Assembly (NCBI GenBank): GCA_030425205.1
Contig: JAUIAP010000011.1
Span: 115,600 to 179,599, forward strand
Direction: 5' to 3'
Source of the DNA: Anaerolineae bacterium
Lineage (GTDB): Bacteria; Chloroflexota; Anaerolineae; Promineifilales; Promineifilaceae
DNA: 64,000 nucleotides
The translations under genes were made by a program, and so were the position numbers. Shown here piece after piece: positions 25,996 to 34,238 of this stretch (positions within the stretch are counted from its first letter, which is position 1; each line of letters opens with the position of its first letter). A model generated the notes under the pieces. That model was not told the DNA's origin. It did not search any database and worked only from the letters and a program-made list of their open reading frames with translations.

Positions 25996-26515
25996 TTGGA
26001 AAATCTCTACTAGGAGTATAGAAGGATATTTGTCTCTATTTTGACCAATTGAGCTATTCTTTGTTACAAAACTGTTGACAATTGTGACTGAATTATCCAG
26101 CGCGACGATTAAGCGTAGCGAGTCGAACGTAGAGAGAAAAAGGGGCTGGTGGCATTCAGAAGGCGGCAGATGATAAAACAGATTAATCATCTGCTAAGAC
26201 CTCGTTAAACAAACGATTACACTCTATTGACCTATCCTTCAACCTGAACCGTTACGATTATGACATGATCGTATACACACGACCACCACACAATTTGTGG
26301 GGGGCTGGCTCTGGATTGCCGATTGACGATCTGTCCAGCCAAGAAGAGGACAACGACAACATTCTTTTTTTGGAGAAACGTTGAGAGACGCAATTTTACG
26401 TACCGACGCTAGAATGCTCATGGGGCGGCTAAATCAGCCGCCCCATTTTTTTGCAGCAACGGCGGCTGCGCTCATTCACCACCGCTTTGAGCGCACTCTG
26501 CAATCCGCCCCGACT
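25996..26515 (+). ncRNA. Gene-free leader region with several hairpins, ending in a terminator
   Basis: No protein gene is evident in this 520-bp stretch. It contains GCAGATGAT / ATCATCTGC (26167-26195), CCACA / TGTGG (about 26285-26301), GGCTGG / CCAGCC (about 26304-26340), AAGAA / TTCTT (about 26342-26368), and the terminator hairpin at 26420-26452, all before the phosphoesterase start at 26516. A weak -35 TTGACC is near 26227. It could be a regulated (attenuator or riboswitch) leader or an independent small RNA. I could not match it to a known class. Confidence 0.35.
26420..26452 (+). terminator. Strong intrinsic terminator upstream of the phosphoesterase gene
   Basis: A perfect 11-bp stem ATGGGGCGGCT / AGCCGCCCCAT (26420-26430 and 26436-26446) with a 5-nt AAATC loop is followed by a run of seven T. 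It ends 64 bp before the ATG of the phosphoesterase, in the same direction, with no protein gene before it. That suggests attenuation or the end of a small RNA. Confidence 0.8.
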
Positions 26516-27322
26516 ATGGCAATTGACGACAGCAAGCCGCTGATTCTTTTTAGCGACTGTCATCGTGGTGATGGCGGTCTGCTGGATCGCTTTGCTCTCA
26601 ACCAGTCACTTTTCACCCATGCGCTCGACTACTATGACGCGCGCGCCTTCACTTATATCGAAGTTGGGGATGGGGATGAGATGTGGCAAGTAGACCGCTT
26701 TAGCGATATTTTGCATGCACACGCTCCTGTCTTTGCGCGTTTGCGCCGTCTGCGCGATTCAGATCGCCTGCATCTCATTGTTGGCAATCATGATATTGGC
26801 CGTGACCGACGGGTGGCGCGGCAAAAACTCGGACTTCCGCTGCACCATGGTCTGCGCTTGCAACACACCGCCAGCAATCGCGAGCTTTTCGTCACGCACG
26901 GCCATCAGGCCGACTGGCAGTCAGTTTATCTCTCGCGCATGTTGTTTCGCAATATCGCCAAGCCATTCCAGCAGCTTGCGTTGCAATCGGCCGAAACCAA
27001 CAATCGAATGCGCCGCTGGCTGCGCGACCTCACCCATGCAATCGAAGCAAAATACGAAGATCGTATCAGCACACTTGAGGCACGCATCACGCGCTGGGCG
27101 ACCGCGCACCGCGATATATGGCTGATCTGCGGTCACACCCACCAGCCCCGTTTTGCGCAAGGCAATGTTTTTAATACTGGCTCATGTTTGCAACCAAACG
27201 TGTTGGAAGGATTGGAAATCCAGCACGGCCATATCGCACAGATTCGTTGGACACAGATCAACGGCACAATCCAGCGTCACCTACTGCAAAGAACCCCCTT
27301 TATCATGTCTGCCCACGCATAG
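26516..27322 (+). CDS. Calcineurin-like metallophosphoesterase
   Basis: 268 residues from ATG 26516. An in-frame TTG at 26381 with a good GGAG site exists but would translate straight through the terminator hairpin, so I prefer the later start. All dinuclear-metal motifs are present: SDCHRGD, EVGDGDEMW, GNHDIGRD, THGHQAD and CGHTHQPR. This enzyme class hydrolyses phosphodiesters or phosphomonoesters. The insertion of a helical segment after THGHQAD resembles UDP-2,3-diacylglucosamine hydrolase-like relatives, but the substrate is not determined. No signal peptide; cytoplasmic. Confidence 0.85.
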   Translation: MAIDDSKPLILFSDCHRGDGGLLDRFALNQSLFTHALDYYDARAFTYIEVGDGDEMWQVDRFSDILHAHAPVFARLRRLRDSDRLHLIVGNHDIGRDRRVARQKLGLPLHHGLRLQHTASNRELFVTHGHQADWQSVYLSRMLFRNIAKPFQQLALQSAETNNRMRRWLRDLTHAIEAKYEDRISTLEARITRWATAHRDIWLICGHTHQPRFAQGNVFNTGSCLQPNVLEGLEIQHGHIAQIRWTQINGTIQRHLLQRTPFIMSAHA

Positions 27323-27401
27323 CACGCTCATAACAATTGCAACCCATAGATATCTTGGCGAATATAGACTAATCCTCCGTTTAGGAACGCTGGGTGATTG
27401 C

Positions 27402-27431
27402 TTAACATTATTCCACTAGAATCCCTACAAT
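27402..27431 (+). promoter_or_regulatory. Probable promoter of the dioxygenase-lysyl oxidase operon
   Basis: -35 TTAACA (27402-27407), an 18-bp spacer and -10 TACAAT (27426-27431) lie 20 bp before the ATG at 27451, which is preceded by AAAAGGATTC. Confidence 0.5.
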
Positions 27432-27450
27432 ACAGAAAAGGATTCTAAAA

Positions 27451-28074
27451 ATGAACCATCTAACACGACGTGAGTTTATGCGATTGGGATTAGCCTCTGG
27501 TGCAGGGTTGATTCTAGCTGCCTGTGGATCAGAGGGTAGTGAGGAATCGCCAACACCGATGACGGCAGATAACGCTGTTGGGGTGCAGTTGGAGCCGACA
27601 CCCCACTGCGATGATGGCGACGAGACGCCCGCGCAAACGGCAGGGCCATTTTACACACCCGACACGCCACAGCGCACCAGCCTGCGCGAAGCGGGCATCA
27701 CTGGCACAAACCTGATTGTGACAGGCAAGGTTCTGACCACAGATTGTCGGCCGATTGCAGGTGCTGTGCTCGATTTCTGGCACGCGGATGATGCTGGCAA
27801 CTATGATAATGATGGCTATCGGTTACGCGGCCATCAGCTGACCGATGCTGAAGGTAATTTTCGGCTAGAAACGATTGTGCCCGGCCTCTATCCCGGTCGC
27901 ACGCGCCATATCCATGTGCTGGCACAAGGGCCAGACACCAAGCTTTTGACCACACAGCTCTACTTTCCAGATGAACCAGACAACGCCCGCGATGGTATTT
28001 TCGATCAGGCGCTCGTCATGGATGTCAATACGGATACAGACGGCAAATCGGCCGTTTTCAACTTCGTCCTCTAA
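27451..28074 (+). CDS. Secreted Tat lipoprotein, intradiol ring-cleavage dioxygenase-like
   Basis: 207 residues. The N-terminus carries a twin-arginine motif (TRREFMRLGL) and a lipobox LAAC near residue 25, so a folded, metal-loaded protein is exported and lipid-anchored. The remainder matches the protocatechuate 3,4-dioxygenase family: QTAGPFY near residue 60, IAGAVLDFWHAD, and the non-haem Fe(III) ligand region GYRLRG...GLYPGRTRHIHV with Tyr, Tyr, His, His. Cytosolic relatives cleave catechols; an exported one may act on extracellular aromatic compounds or humic material. The gene ends 9 bp before the lysyl oxidase gene, so the two form an operon. Confidence 0.85.
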   Translation: MNHLTRREFMRLGLASGAGLILAACGSEGSEESPTPMTADNAVGVQLEPTPHCDDGDETPAQTAGPFYTPDTPQRTSLREAGITGTNLIVTGKVLTTDCRPIAGAVLDFWHADDAGNYDNDGYRLRGHQLTDAEGNFRLETIVPGLYPGRTRHIHVLAQGPDTKLLTTQLYFPDEPDNARDGIFDQALVMDVNTDTDGKSAVFNFVL

Positions 28075-28083
28075 CCCACCCTT

Positions 28084-30075
28084 ATGAAACTTCCTACGAA
28101 ACGCTTTCACGTTCTTCTCTTTGCATTGCTGTTGCTGTCTATTGGCTGTGGCGAGCAGGCAACACCGACAATTTCGGCCGAGCCGACCAACACCGCCGTC
28201 CCAACCAACACGGCTGCCCCAACCGATCCCCCGCCCGCCGTCGTTTCAACGGCAACGAGCGTGGCAACGGCAACGGCCGCCCCCACGAGCGTGACGGATG
28301 AGCCGACTGCGACGACAGAATCGGCCGAAACGAATGAGCAGGATGGCGCATTGATCAGCCTAATGCTGGAAGGCAATGTGGGGATTCTGCTCGACGGATT
28401 ATCGGCTGAGGTGCAGGAGCAGATCACGGAAGATTGGCTCAATGCCTCGTCTGAGGAGTGGGAAGCCCGCGCATTGCGACAAGTGCGGCTTGCACGTCTG
28501 CGGCTTAACTTCCGCAACTTCTACGCCGATGGCAAAGGGCAACTTCCGCTGCCACCACAGGAGTTGTGGACATTTGAGCTGGATGCGGCGGGCCCCTCGC
28601 GCCAAACGGTTGATGGACACGATCTCGTCATGCACGCCTATACCTTTCGCAGCACGCTGTTGACCGATGCCACCTCGATTGCCGAGTCAGAGCCTGAGCT
28701 TGCGGAAATTGGCGATCAGTGGGAAGAGCCATTTATCTTTCCAGCCGATCCCGACCATTTGCTGCAACGCACCGACAATGCCTGTCTGAATGAGGCGGGT
28801 TTTCCACCCAACAGCTATGATGCGATCAACGCATGGCACTTCTACGACTACACCTGCACGGCCGACAGCGATGGTGCCGAGGGCGGCTGTCATCGCACCA
28901 CGCTACCCGGTCTCTCTTGTCGTCAAGCCATTTCTGGACGGATTGGGGAAGTCGCCGCGACGATGCAGTTTGAGCGTCTCGCATGGGATGCAGCACTGGC
29001 TGACAGCGTGCGCGTCGGAGACATTACCAGTACGGTCGGTCCTGACCTCGTCACGCTGACAGAGGATATGAACAACAACCGCATCATCTATCGTTACTTC
29101 AACGTCACCGATTGCGCCTTTGAAGAAGGGGCGACGGGCGGGTTGGGCTGGCGACGGCTGCTCCTGTTTGATGCGACCGTGCACAACACCAGCACCCTGC
29201 CGCTTCACATCGGCAAGGCGAACGCAGTCGATGATGTCAACAATGTCTTTATCTTTGCCCCTTGTCACGGCCATTTCCACTACTCAAACTACGGCGACTT
29301 TTACATCAGCGGTCAGGAGGAATTGACGGGCGGCAAACAGGCGTTTTGTGTTCAAAGCACCAATCGCGCCAGCAACAATGAAACCTCACCGCTCACCCAC
29401 GAGTACACCTGTAGCTTTCAGGGGATTCAGGCGGGTTGGGTCGATGAATATATTGCGGGACTCGACGCGCAGTGGGTTGACATTACCGATCTTGAGCTGC
29501 CAGAAGATGGGGGCGAAATTGTCTTAGGGTTCGCATCAAACCGCGACCAGTTTATCTGTGAGGGGACGCTGGTCACGGATGAAAATGGGGAACAGCTTTG
29601 GGAGCCGAGCGGCGCATTGACAAGCGGGGGCGAGTCGATCAACCGGCCACAATGTGAGTTTATTACCGATTGGAATGTCAACAACGAGTCGGAGCTGACG
29701 CTTTTTGTGCCGCCCACAGGCAGCTATGTGACGGAGCCATGCACAGAAAATCTGGTCGGCCCGCTGCGTAACTGTGGCTTCACGAATGTTGAACTCGCTG
29801 CGGATGTGGCGACCTGTTCGCCGGGTGAGGATGTGACGCTCGCCTTAAGTGATGTGGAGATTGAGGGACAGCTTGTGGCGCGTGTTTGTGAGCATAGCGA
29901 TCTGCTAGGCGATTTGGCATGTGAGTATACGCAGTCGGTGACCAATCGGGTAGTGGCAAGTTCGGCCGAATCGCTCACCTTCTCCTGCCCATTTATCCGC
30001 GACGCAGAAAATCGGGCGGGTGGATTTTCACTATTTGTTGCACCGCTGTATGAGGCGCTGGAATCGGCCGATTAA
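28084..30075 (+). CDS. Lipoprotein with lysyl oxidase domain
   Basis: 663 residues: a lipobox (SIGC near residue 22), a long Thr/Pro/Ala linker to about residue 90, a helical region, then a lysyl oxidase domain. The copper-binding triad CHGHFH gives His395, His397 and His399. The two residues that form the lysine tyrosylquinone cofactor in animal enzymes are both present: Lys418 in GGKQAFC and Tyr456 in DEYIAGLDAQWVDITDL. The spacing (38 residues) is close to the human enzyme. Many Cys suggest disulfides outside the cell. About 130 further residues follow. Predicted role: copper-dependent oxidative deamination of amines or protein lysines at the cell surface, paired with the exported dioxygenase gene just upstream. 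Confidence 0.85.
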   Translation: MKLPTKRFHVLLFALLLLSIGCGEQATPTISAEPTNTAVPTNTAAPTDPPPAVVSTATSVATATAAPTSVTDEPTATTESAETNEQDGALISLMLEGNVGILLDGLSAEVQEQITEDWLNASSEEWEARALRQVRLARLRLNFRNFYADGKGQLPLPPQELWTFELDAAGPSRQTVDGHDLVMHAYTFRSTLLTDATSIAESEPELAEIGDQWEEPFIFPADPDHLLQRTDNACLNEAGFPPNSYDAINAWHFYDYTCTADSDGAEGGCHRTTLPGLSCRQAISGRIGEVAATMQFERLAWDAALADSVRVGDITSTVGPDLVTLTEDMNNNRIIYRYFNVTDCAFEEGATGGLGWRRLLLFDATVHNTSTLPLHIGKANAVDDVNNVFIFAPCHGHFHYSNYGDFYISGQEELTGGKQAFCVQSTNRASNNETSPLTHEYTCSFQGIQAGWVDEYIAGLDAQWVDITDLELPEDGGEIVLGFASNRDQFICEGTLVTDENGEQLWEPSGALTSGGESINRPQCEFITDWNVNNESELTLFVPPTGSYVTEPCTENLVGPLRNCGFTNVELAADVATCSPGEDVTLALSDVEIEGQLVARVCEHSDLLGDLACEYTQSVTNRVVASSAESLTFSCPFIRDAENRAGGFSLFVAPLYEALESAD

Positions 30076-30292
30076 CCATTCGACAGCAGAAGATAGCCTG
30101 CCACTGCGCCGCCCAGCACGAGCCAGGCGGCGTTGAGTTTGTAGCGGATTGCCAACACGAATGTTGGCGCGACAACCAGCCGCGCCGTTCAACAAACTCA
30201 TCTTCCATCATGCCGATATGCACGGCCGGCCCCCCAAATGCGGTTAAGCCCAAGCGAAAAAATAGTGCTGCAATTTCGATATAACGTTGCAT
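30072..30292 (-). pseudogene. chrA: Remnant of a chromate transporter gene (chrA) with most of the gene deleted
   Basis: From the ATG at 30292 the sequence reads as the ChrA N-terminus (FFRLGLTAFGGPAVHIGMM, then EDEFVERRGWLSR). After about 42 codons, near 30165, it jumps into another frame. That frame reads as a ChrA C-terminal end (FVLAIRYKLNAAWLVLGGAV, then AGYLLLSNG) and stops at 30072. Some 300 or more residues of the usual protein are missing. The stop overlaps the converging lysyl oxidase stop. This is an internal deletion with frameshift, not a functional transporter. Confidence 0.8.
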
Positions 30293-30359
30293 CAAATGGT
30301 TGCTCCCTAATGTGATAGCGAGTTGGGCGTATCACAGGTGAAGATGCCCAAATGATACC

Positions 30360-33300
30360 CTAGTGATGCCATTCTCGCAGAGCAGCCGTCATACCCAGCA
30401 ACAACACCATCAAGCCAACTACTGCCCACTGTTTGCCGCCCACTGCCCGCTGTCCACTAAGTGTAACTGCCGTCGGGATCGTCCCCGTCGCGGTGAAGCA
30501 TTGCGAAAATTCTGATGTCTCTGGTGCTGGCGAGAGGCGCGTCAATGTCGCCGTGACTGCATCACCGCCGTCAAATTGTGTGCTAATGATGCCCCCATCA
30601 CCGCTACCGCTGCCGTTGGTTGTGATTGTGTCGGAACCGAGATACGTCTGGCCTTCCCCATAATTAGATGGATCGCAATCTGCGCTGGCAAAGTAATCGA
30701 CGCGATATTGATTGTTGCTAAATGCATCAATTTCGGCCGTTATTTTGTCCGCATCTGCGTCAGCCCCCGTGATCGTCACACCGACCGTAGGCGAATTTTC
30801 TCCATCTTCATCGAGATCGATACCGAGCCAGCCATTCTCAAAAATCGCGTTAGCGGAAAGGTGGGTAAAGATAGCCGCGCTATCGACGCGCACCCCATCG
30901 AATGCGTTGAAAGCGATCGTGTTGTTGGAAAGCGTCGTTTGTGTCGCCGAAGCAGTCCCATCCGAGTCGATGTGAATGCCGTAAAAGCCGTTGCCGATAG
31001 TGGCGCGACTACTGCTGTCGGCCGTTAAGCCGATCAGGTTATTCTGCACCGTCGGGAACAGCGTGTGGCCCAGCAGGTAGATGCCGTTGCGGACGTTACC
31101 ACCGATCACGTTACCTTCAGCCGTTGTCGCGCCGCCGATTGTGTTGCCGTCTCCACGATCATCACGCAAACCGCTCAAGCTGTTGCCGATGGCTGACGTG
31201 CCGCTCAGATCTGATCCGATGTAGTTACCAGCGACGACGGTATCTTCAGTGTCGATCAGATAGATGCCATGACTGTTATTGCCAGAGATAACGTTGCGCT
31301 CCTCAATCACCGCGCCACCGATTTGTGTGCCGATGACGGCATTAAGACGGATGCCATTGACGGTGTTGCCGAGATCGGCCGAACCGGTGCGATCTAGCCC
31401 AATGATATTGCCCGCAATCGTGTTGTTATGGGCGGCGTTGTCGATCAAAATACCGTGTGTCGTGTTGCCGCTGATAACGTTGGGAACGGCAGTAAATTTG
31501 CCGCCGATGGTGTTGTCAGTTGCGCCCGAGATGTGGATACCGTTGTTATTGCCTGCGGCGGCCGAACCTACTTGGGTCGTGCCAATGTAGTTGCCGCTAA
31601 CCACATTACCTGTGCCACCCGAGATAATGCGGATACCTTCCGTCGTGCTGTTGGCGATTACGTTGCGGTCGGCGTGATCAATGCCGCCAATCGTGTTGTC
31701 ATCCCCAACGATGTCGATGCCACGCTGGTTCGGCCCATTCCACGCTGAAATCTGCCCAAAGCCGAACCAACTGCACGCCACCACATTGTCATCACTGGTG
31801 ATGTGCAACGCGCTGTCCTTTGCGTTCACAAAGGCAATGCCGCGAATCGTGCTGCCGTCGCTGCCTGTGCCGAGCGTGATCGTATCTTTGTTGGCAGACA
31901 AATTGAAGCCACTAATAGTGACGCGCAAGACCGCAAATGCCCCCGCGCTAGCAGGGCAACTGGTATCGGAATTGTCAGCAAGCCCATCCAAGTTAACTGG
32001 GACGGTGATAGTTGGGATGGCCGTGCTGTCACTGACATGGATTAATCCAGTTAAACCGAGATCAAAATAGATGTTGTACGGCTCATCGCCGCCGAGTGCG
32101 TTGACCTCCATGATCGCGGCACGCAGGGTGCAGTCATTGTTATTAGTTAGACAGCGACCATCACCGGGGTTGATGTCGTCGGAGTTGATACCGCCGTTGG
32201 CTTGGTTGACGACGAAAGTGGCCGTCTCGACAGCGCGACAGGTGCCAAATTCGGAACTGTTGCCACTGCTGTCGGTGGCGATCAGTGAGATGTAGTTGCC
32301 CGCCGAGGGCATAGGGTCGATAAATTCATCAAAATTGGCGTGTCCCCCACCCCCTGAGATGAAGATGGTGTCGAGATAGGCTGCACCTTCACCGTTGCCG
32401 CTGGGGTCGCACGAACTACTTTGGTAAACATCAAGCGCGTAGCTTTGCACGGGGCCGAGCTGCATCTGGATGTTGCCCCGAATACGGCCAGAGTTTTCGG
32501 CCGAAAGTAGGACTGGCCAATTTTGATAGCCGTTTGGCCCCGTATCCGCATCGTTGAGATCGTTAACCGTGATCCCGTTGTTGCCCAAGTCGATGCCGAT
32601 CTGCCCATTGCTGTAGAGGCGATTGGTTCGCCATTGGACTTGGCTGACTTCGCCTCCTTCATCGTCATCTTGCAGAACAACGATCCCGTTGTGACCGTTG
32701 TGGGCGATGCGATTGGGGGCGAGCAAACCGATGGTGATCGCAGTGGGAGCGGGGTCGCCACCACCAGAGTCGTTGGGGTCGAGCGTGATGCCATTCGTTC
32801 CGTTTGGCAATGCGAAGAGGCCAAACGCATCGGTGCCGATATTGTTGCCGTCGATCAGCACATCTGCGGAGTGAATGCCGACGCGCATTCCATTACCGTT
32901 ATTACCAGAAATGACGTTGGCATGATACGGCTGAGAACCGCCGATTTCGGCGTTTTGGCTGCGCGTCCAAATGCCTGTGCCATTGGGAACAGCGGCCGAG
33001 CCAGTCGCGTTGGTTCCAATGAAGTTGCCACGCATGTTGGTACCATCGCTCAGATTTTGGTTGAAGATGCCAGTGCCGCTGTTGCCAGAGATGACATTGC
33101 GTTCGGCGCGTGTGTTCGACGATGTGCCGCCAATCGTGTTGTTGTTTGAAATATCATTGATGCGAATGCCATCCCCATTACTGCCGGCCGTCGTACCATT
33201 GGCCGCCACGCCGATATGGTTGCATTCGATGTCCACGTTATCCGCACCGTTAAATTCGATGCCGCTGGTGGCAAAGTTGATGATCACCAACCCCTTGATT

Positions 33301-33827
33301 AGACTGCTATCGGCCGCTTCTCCCAAACGTAATCCATGCGCCTGATCCCCGCCACCGTCAAGAACGATACGCAGATCGGCCGAATTCAGCACATTGGGAC
33401 AGTTTGCACCCGATTGCGAGATGCCGTTAATGGTCAATGGGCGCGTGATCTCTGGCAACCCCAAATCGTCACCACTGCCTACGTTGAAAATATGCGGCCC
33501 TGCGCCCGGAATGTTGAAGTTGATGGTGTCGTGGGCGGAGGTGTAGTTTGCTTCTTGGATGGCTGCGAAGAGGGTGCAACTACCAGCGTTGGTCGGCCCC
33601 GTCGCGCAGATACCATCTCCTATATTGCCGTCTTGAATATTGGCTGTGCGCAAGACGGTGAAGGTTGCCGACGGTGTGTTGGCATCGACCGTGGACGGCT
33701 CGACCTGGGTCGTGTCGATCGGCTGCTGGATCGGGGCCTCGCTATCAGCAATGGGTGGGTCATCTTCGGCCGTGACTGTGCCGATGTGTGTTAAAAGTAT
33801 CAAGAGGATAATCAGTAGACGTTTCAT
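30360..33827 (-). CDS. Secreted beta-helix (NosD/parallel beta-helix) surface protein
   Basis: 1,155 residues from ATG 33827, chosen because GGAG lies 8 nt upstream and a signal peptide starts there (MKRLLIILLILLTHIGTVTA). After a Pro/Thr linker come two CSLREA-type modules (CTLFAAIQEAN near residue 90; CTLRAAIMEVN near residue 575). Each leads into a right-handed parallel beta-helix made of N.I.GN..GI repeats, with IGG and NVISGN recurring. The C-terminus has a hydrophobic helix with a following Arg-Glu-Trp-His-His tail (VVGLMVLLLGMTAAL), like a cell-surface sorting tail. Probable polysaccharide-binding or structural surface protein; no catalytic triad recognised. Confidence 0.85.
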   Translation of the reverse strand: MKRLLIILLILLTHIGTVTAEDDPPIADSEAPIQQPIDTTQVEPSTVDANTPSATFTVLRTANIQDGNIGDGICATGPTNAGSCTLFAAIQEANYTSAHDTINFNIPGAGPHIFNVGSGDDLGLPEITRPLTINGISQSGANCPNVLNSADLRIVLDGGGDQAHGLRLGEAADSSLIKGLVIINFATSGIEFNGADNVDIECNHIGVAANGTTAGSNGDGIRINDISNNNTIGGTSSNTRAERNVISGNSGTGIFNQNLSDGTNMRGNFIGTNATGSAAVPNGTGIWTRSQNAEIGGSQPYHANVISGNNGNGMRVGIHSADVLIDGNNIGTDAFGLFALPNGTNGITLDPNDSGGGDPAPTAITIGLLAPNRIAHNGHNGIVVLQDDDEGGEVSQVQWRTNRLYSNGQIGIDLGNNGITVNDLNDADTGPNGYQNWPVLLSAENSGRIRGNIQMQLGPVQSYALDVYQSSSCDPSGNGEGAAYLDTIFISGGGGHANFDEFIDPMPSAGNYISLIATDSSGNSSEFGTCRAVETATFVVNQANGGINSDDINPGDGRCLTNNNDCTLRAAIMEVNALGGDEPYNIYFDLGLTGLIHVSDSTAIPTITVPVNLDGLADNSDTSCPASAGAFAVLRVTISGFNLSANKDTITLGTGSDGSTIRGIAFVNAKDSALHITSDDNVVACSWFGFGQISAWNGPNQRGIDIVGDDNTIGGIDHADRNVIANSTTEGIRIISGGTGNVVSGNYIGTTQVGSAAAGNNNGIHISGATDNTIGGKFTAVPNVISGNTTHGILIDNAAHNNTIAGNIIGLDRTGSADLGNTVNGIRLNAVIGTQIGGAVIEERNVISGNNSHGIYLIDTEDTVVAGNYIGSDLSGTSAIGNSLSGLRDDRGDGNTIGGATTAEGNVIGGNVRNGIYLLGHTLFPTVQNNLIGLTADSSSRATIGNGFYGIHIDSDGTASATQTTLSNNTIAFNAFDGVRVDSAAIFTHLSANAIFENGWLGIDLDEDGENSPTVGVTITGADADADKITAEIDAFSNNQYRVDYFASADCDPSNYGEGQTYLGSDTITTNGSGSGDGGIISTQFDGGDAVTATLTRLSPAPETSEFSQCFTATGTIPTAVTLSGQRAVGGKQWAVVGLMVLLLGMTAALREWHH

Positions 33828-33999
33828 GGGTAATCTCCATTTTGCAAAGGTCATCGCTAATTATCTACAGCGTATACGAAGAGCGATCCAAAATCGATCC
33901 AAAACAAAGTGAAAATAGCGGCTGTTTTCAAAAACTCCTCATCACATTTGTACCGCTACCGATAACAAATGTTGCGATAGTTGCATTTCGTTAAAATTG

Positions 34000-34186
34000 T
34001 ATAATAATAAATTTAGGTCTACGAGGTTAAGAGGAACCCACCCCATCAATCTGGAACAAGCCGACTAGATTTAGGAATACGCTTCCCCTCCTCGATCATA
34101 AGCCTATTCCGTTTTCCACCACACACATGATCCCTTCCAAACATCATGGGTGGGAACGAAAAACTCCACCATAGGTGGAGTTTTTC
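34000..34186 (+). ncRNA. Candidate structured small RNA (6S-like architecture)
   Basis: A -10 box TATAAT lies at 34000-34005 in an AT-rich run. The following ~175 nt ends in a perfect intrinsic terminator and contains no protein gene. Predicted pairing gives a rod: closing stem CCCACCCCAT (34037-34046) with ATGGGTGGG (34146-34154); TGGAA (34052-34056) with TTCCA (34135-34139); and an apical hairpin GGAATACGCTT (34074-34084) with AAGCCTATTCC (34100-34110). Large unpaired stretches remain on both sides, as in the central bubble of 6S RNA. Assignment as 6S is tentative; it may be another small RNA. The rest of 33828-34238 shows nothing else. Confidence 0.4.
34159..34185. terminator. Bidirectional intrinsic terminator
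   Basis: Perfect 12-bp stem AAAAACTCCACC / GGTGGAGTTTTT (34159-34170 and 34174-34185) with an ATA loop. The T-tract forms in either direction, so it can end both the putative small RNA on the plus strand and the C39-like peptidase gene on the minus strand, whose stop is about 55 bp away. Confidence 0.85.
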
Positions 34187-34238
34187 GGCTTTAGAGGGTT
34201 TGGTGTCGAAGGAGCATGTCACTCACTTGCGCACAAAA

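Noticed and set aside
26381..26515. N-terminal extension of the metallophosphoesterase from a TTG with a good GGAG site
   Set aside because: It would translate through a perfect terminator hairpin with seven T, and the family core begins after the ATG at 26516.
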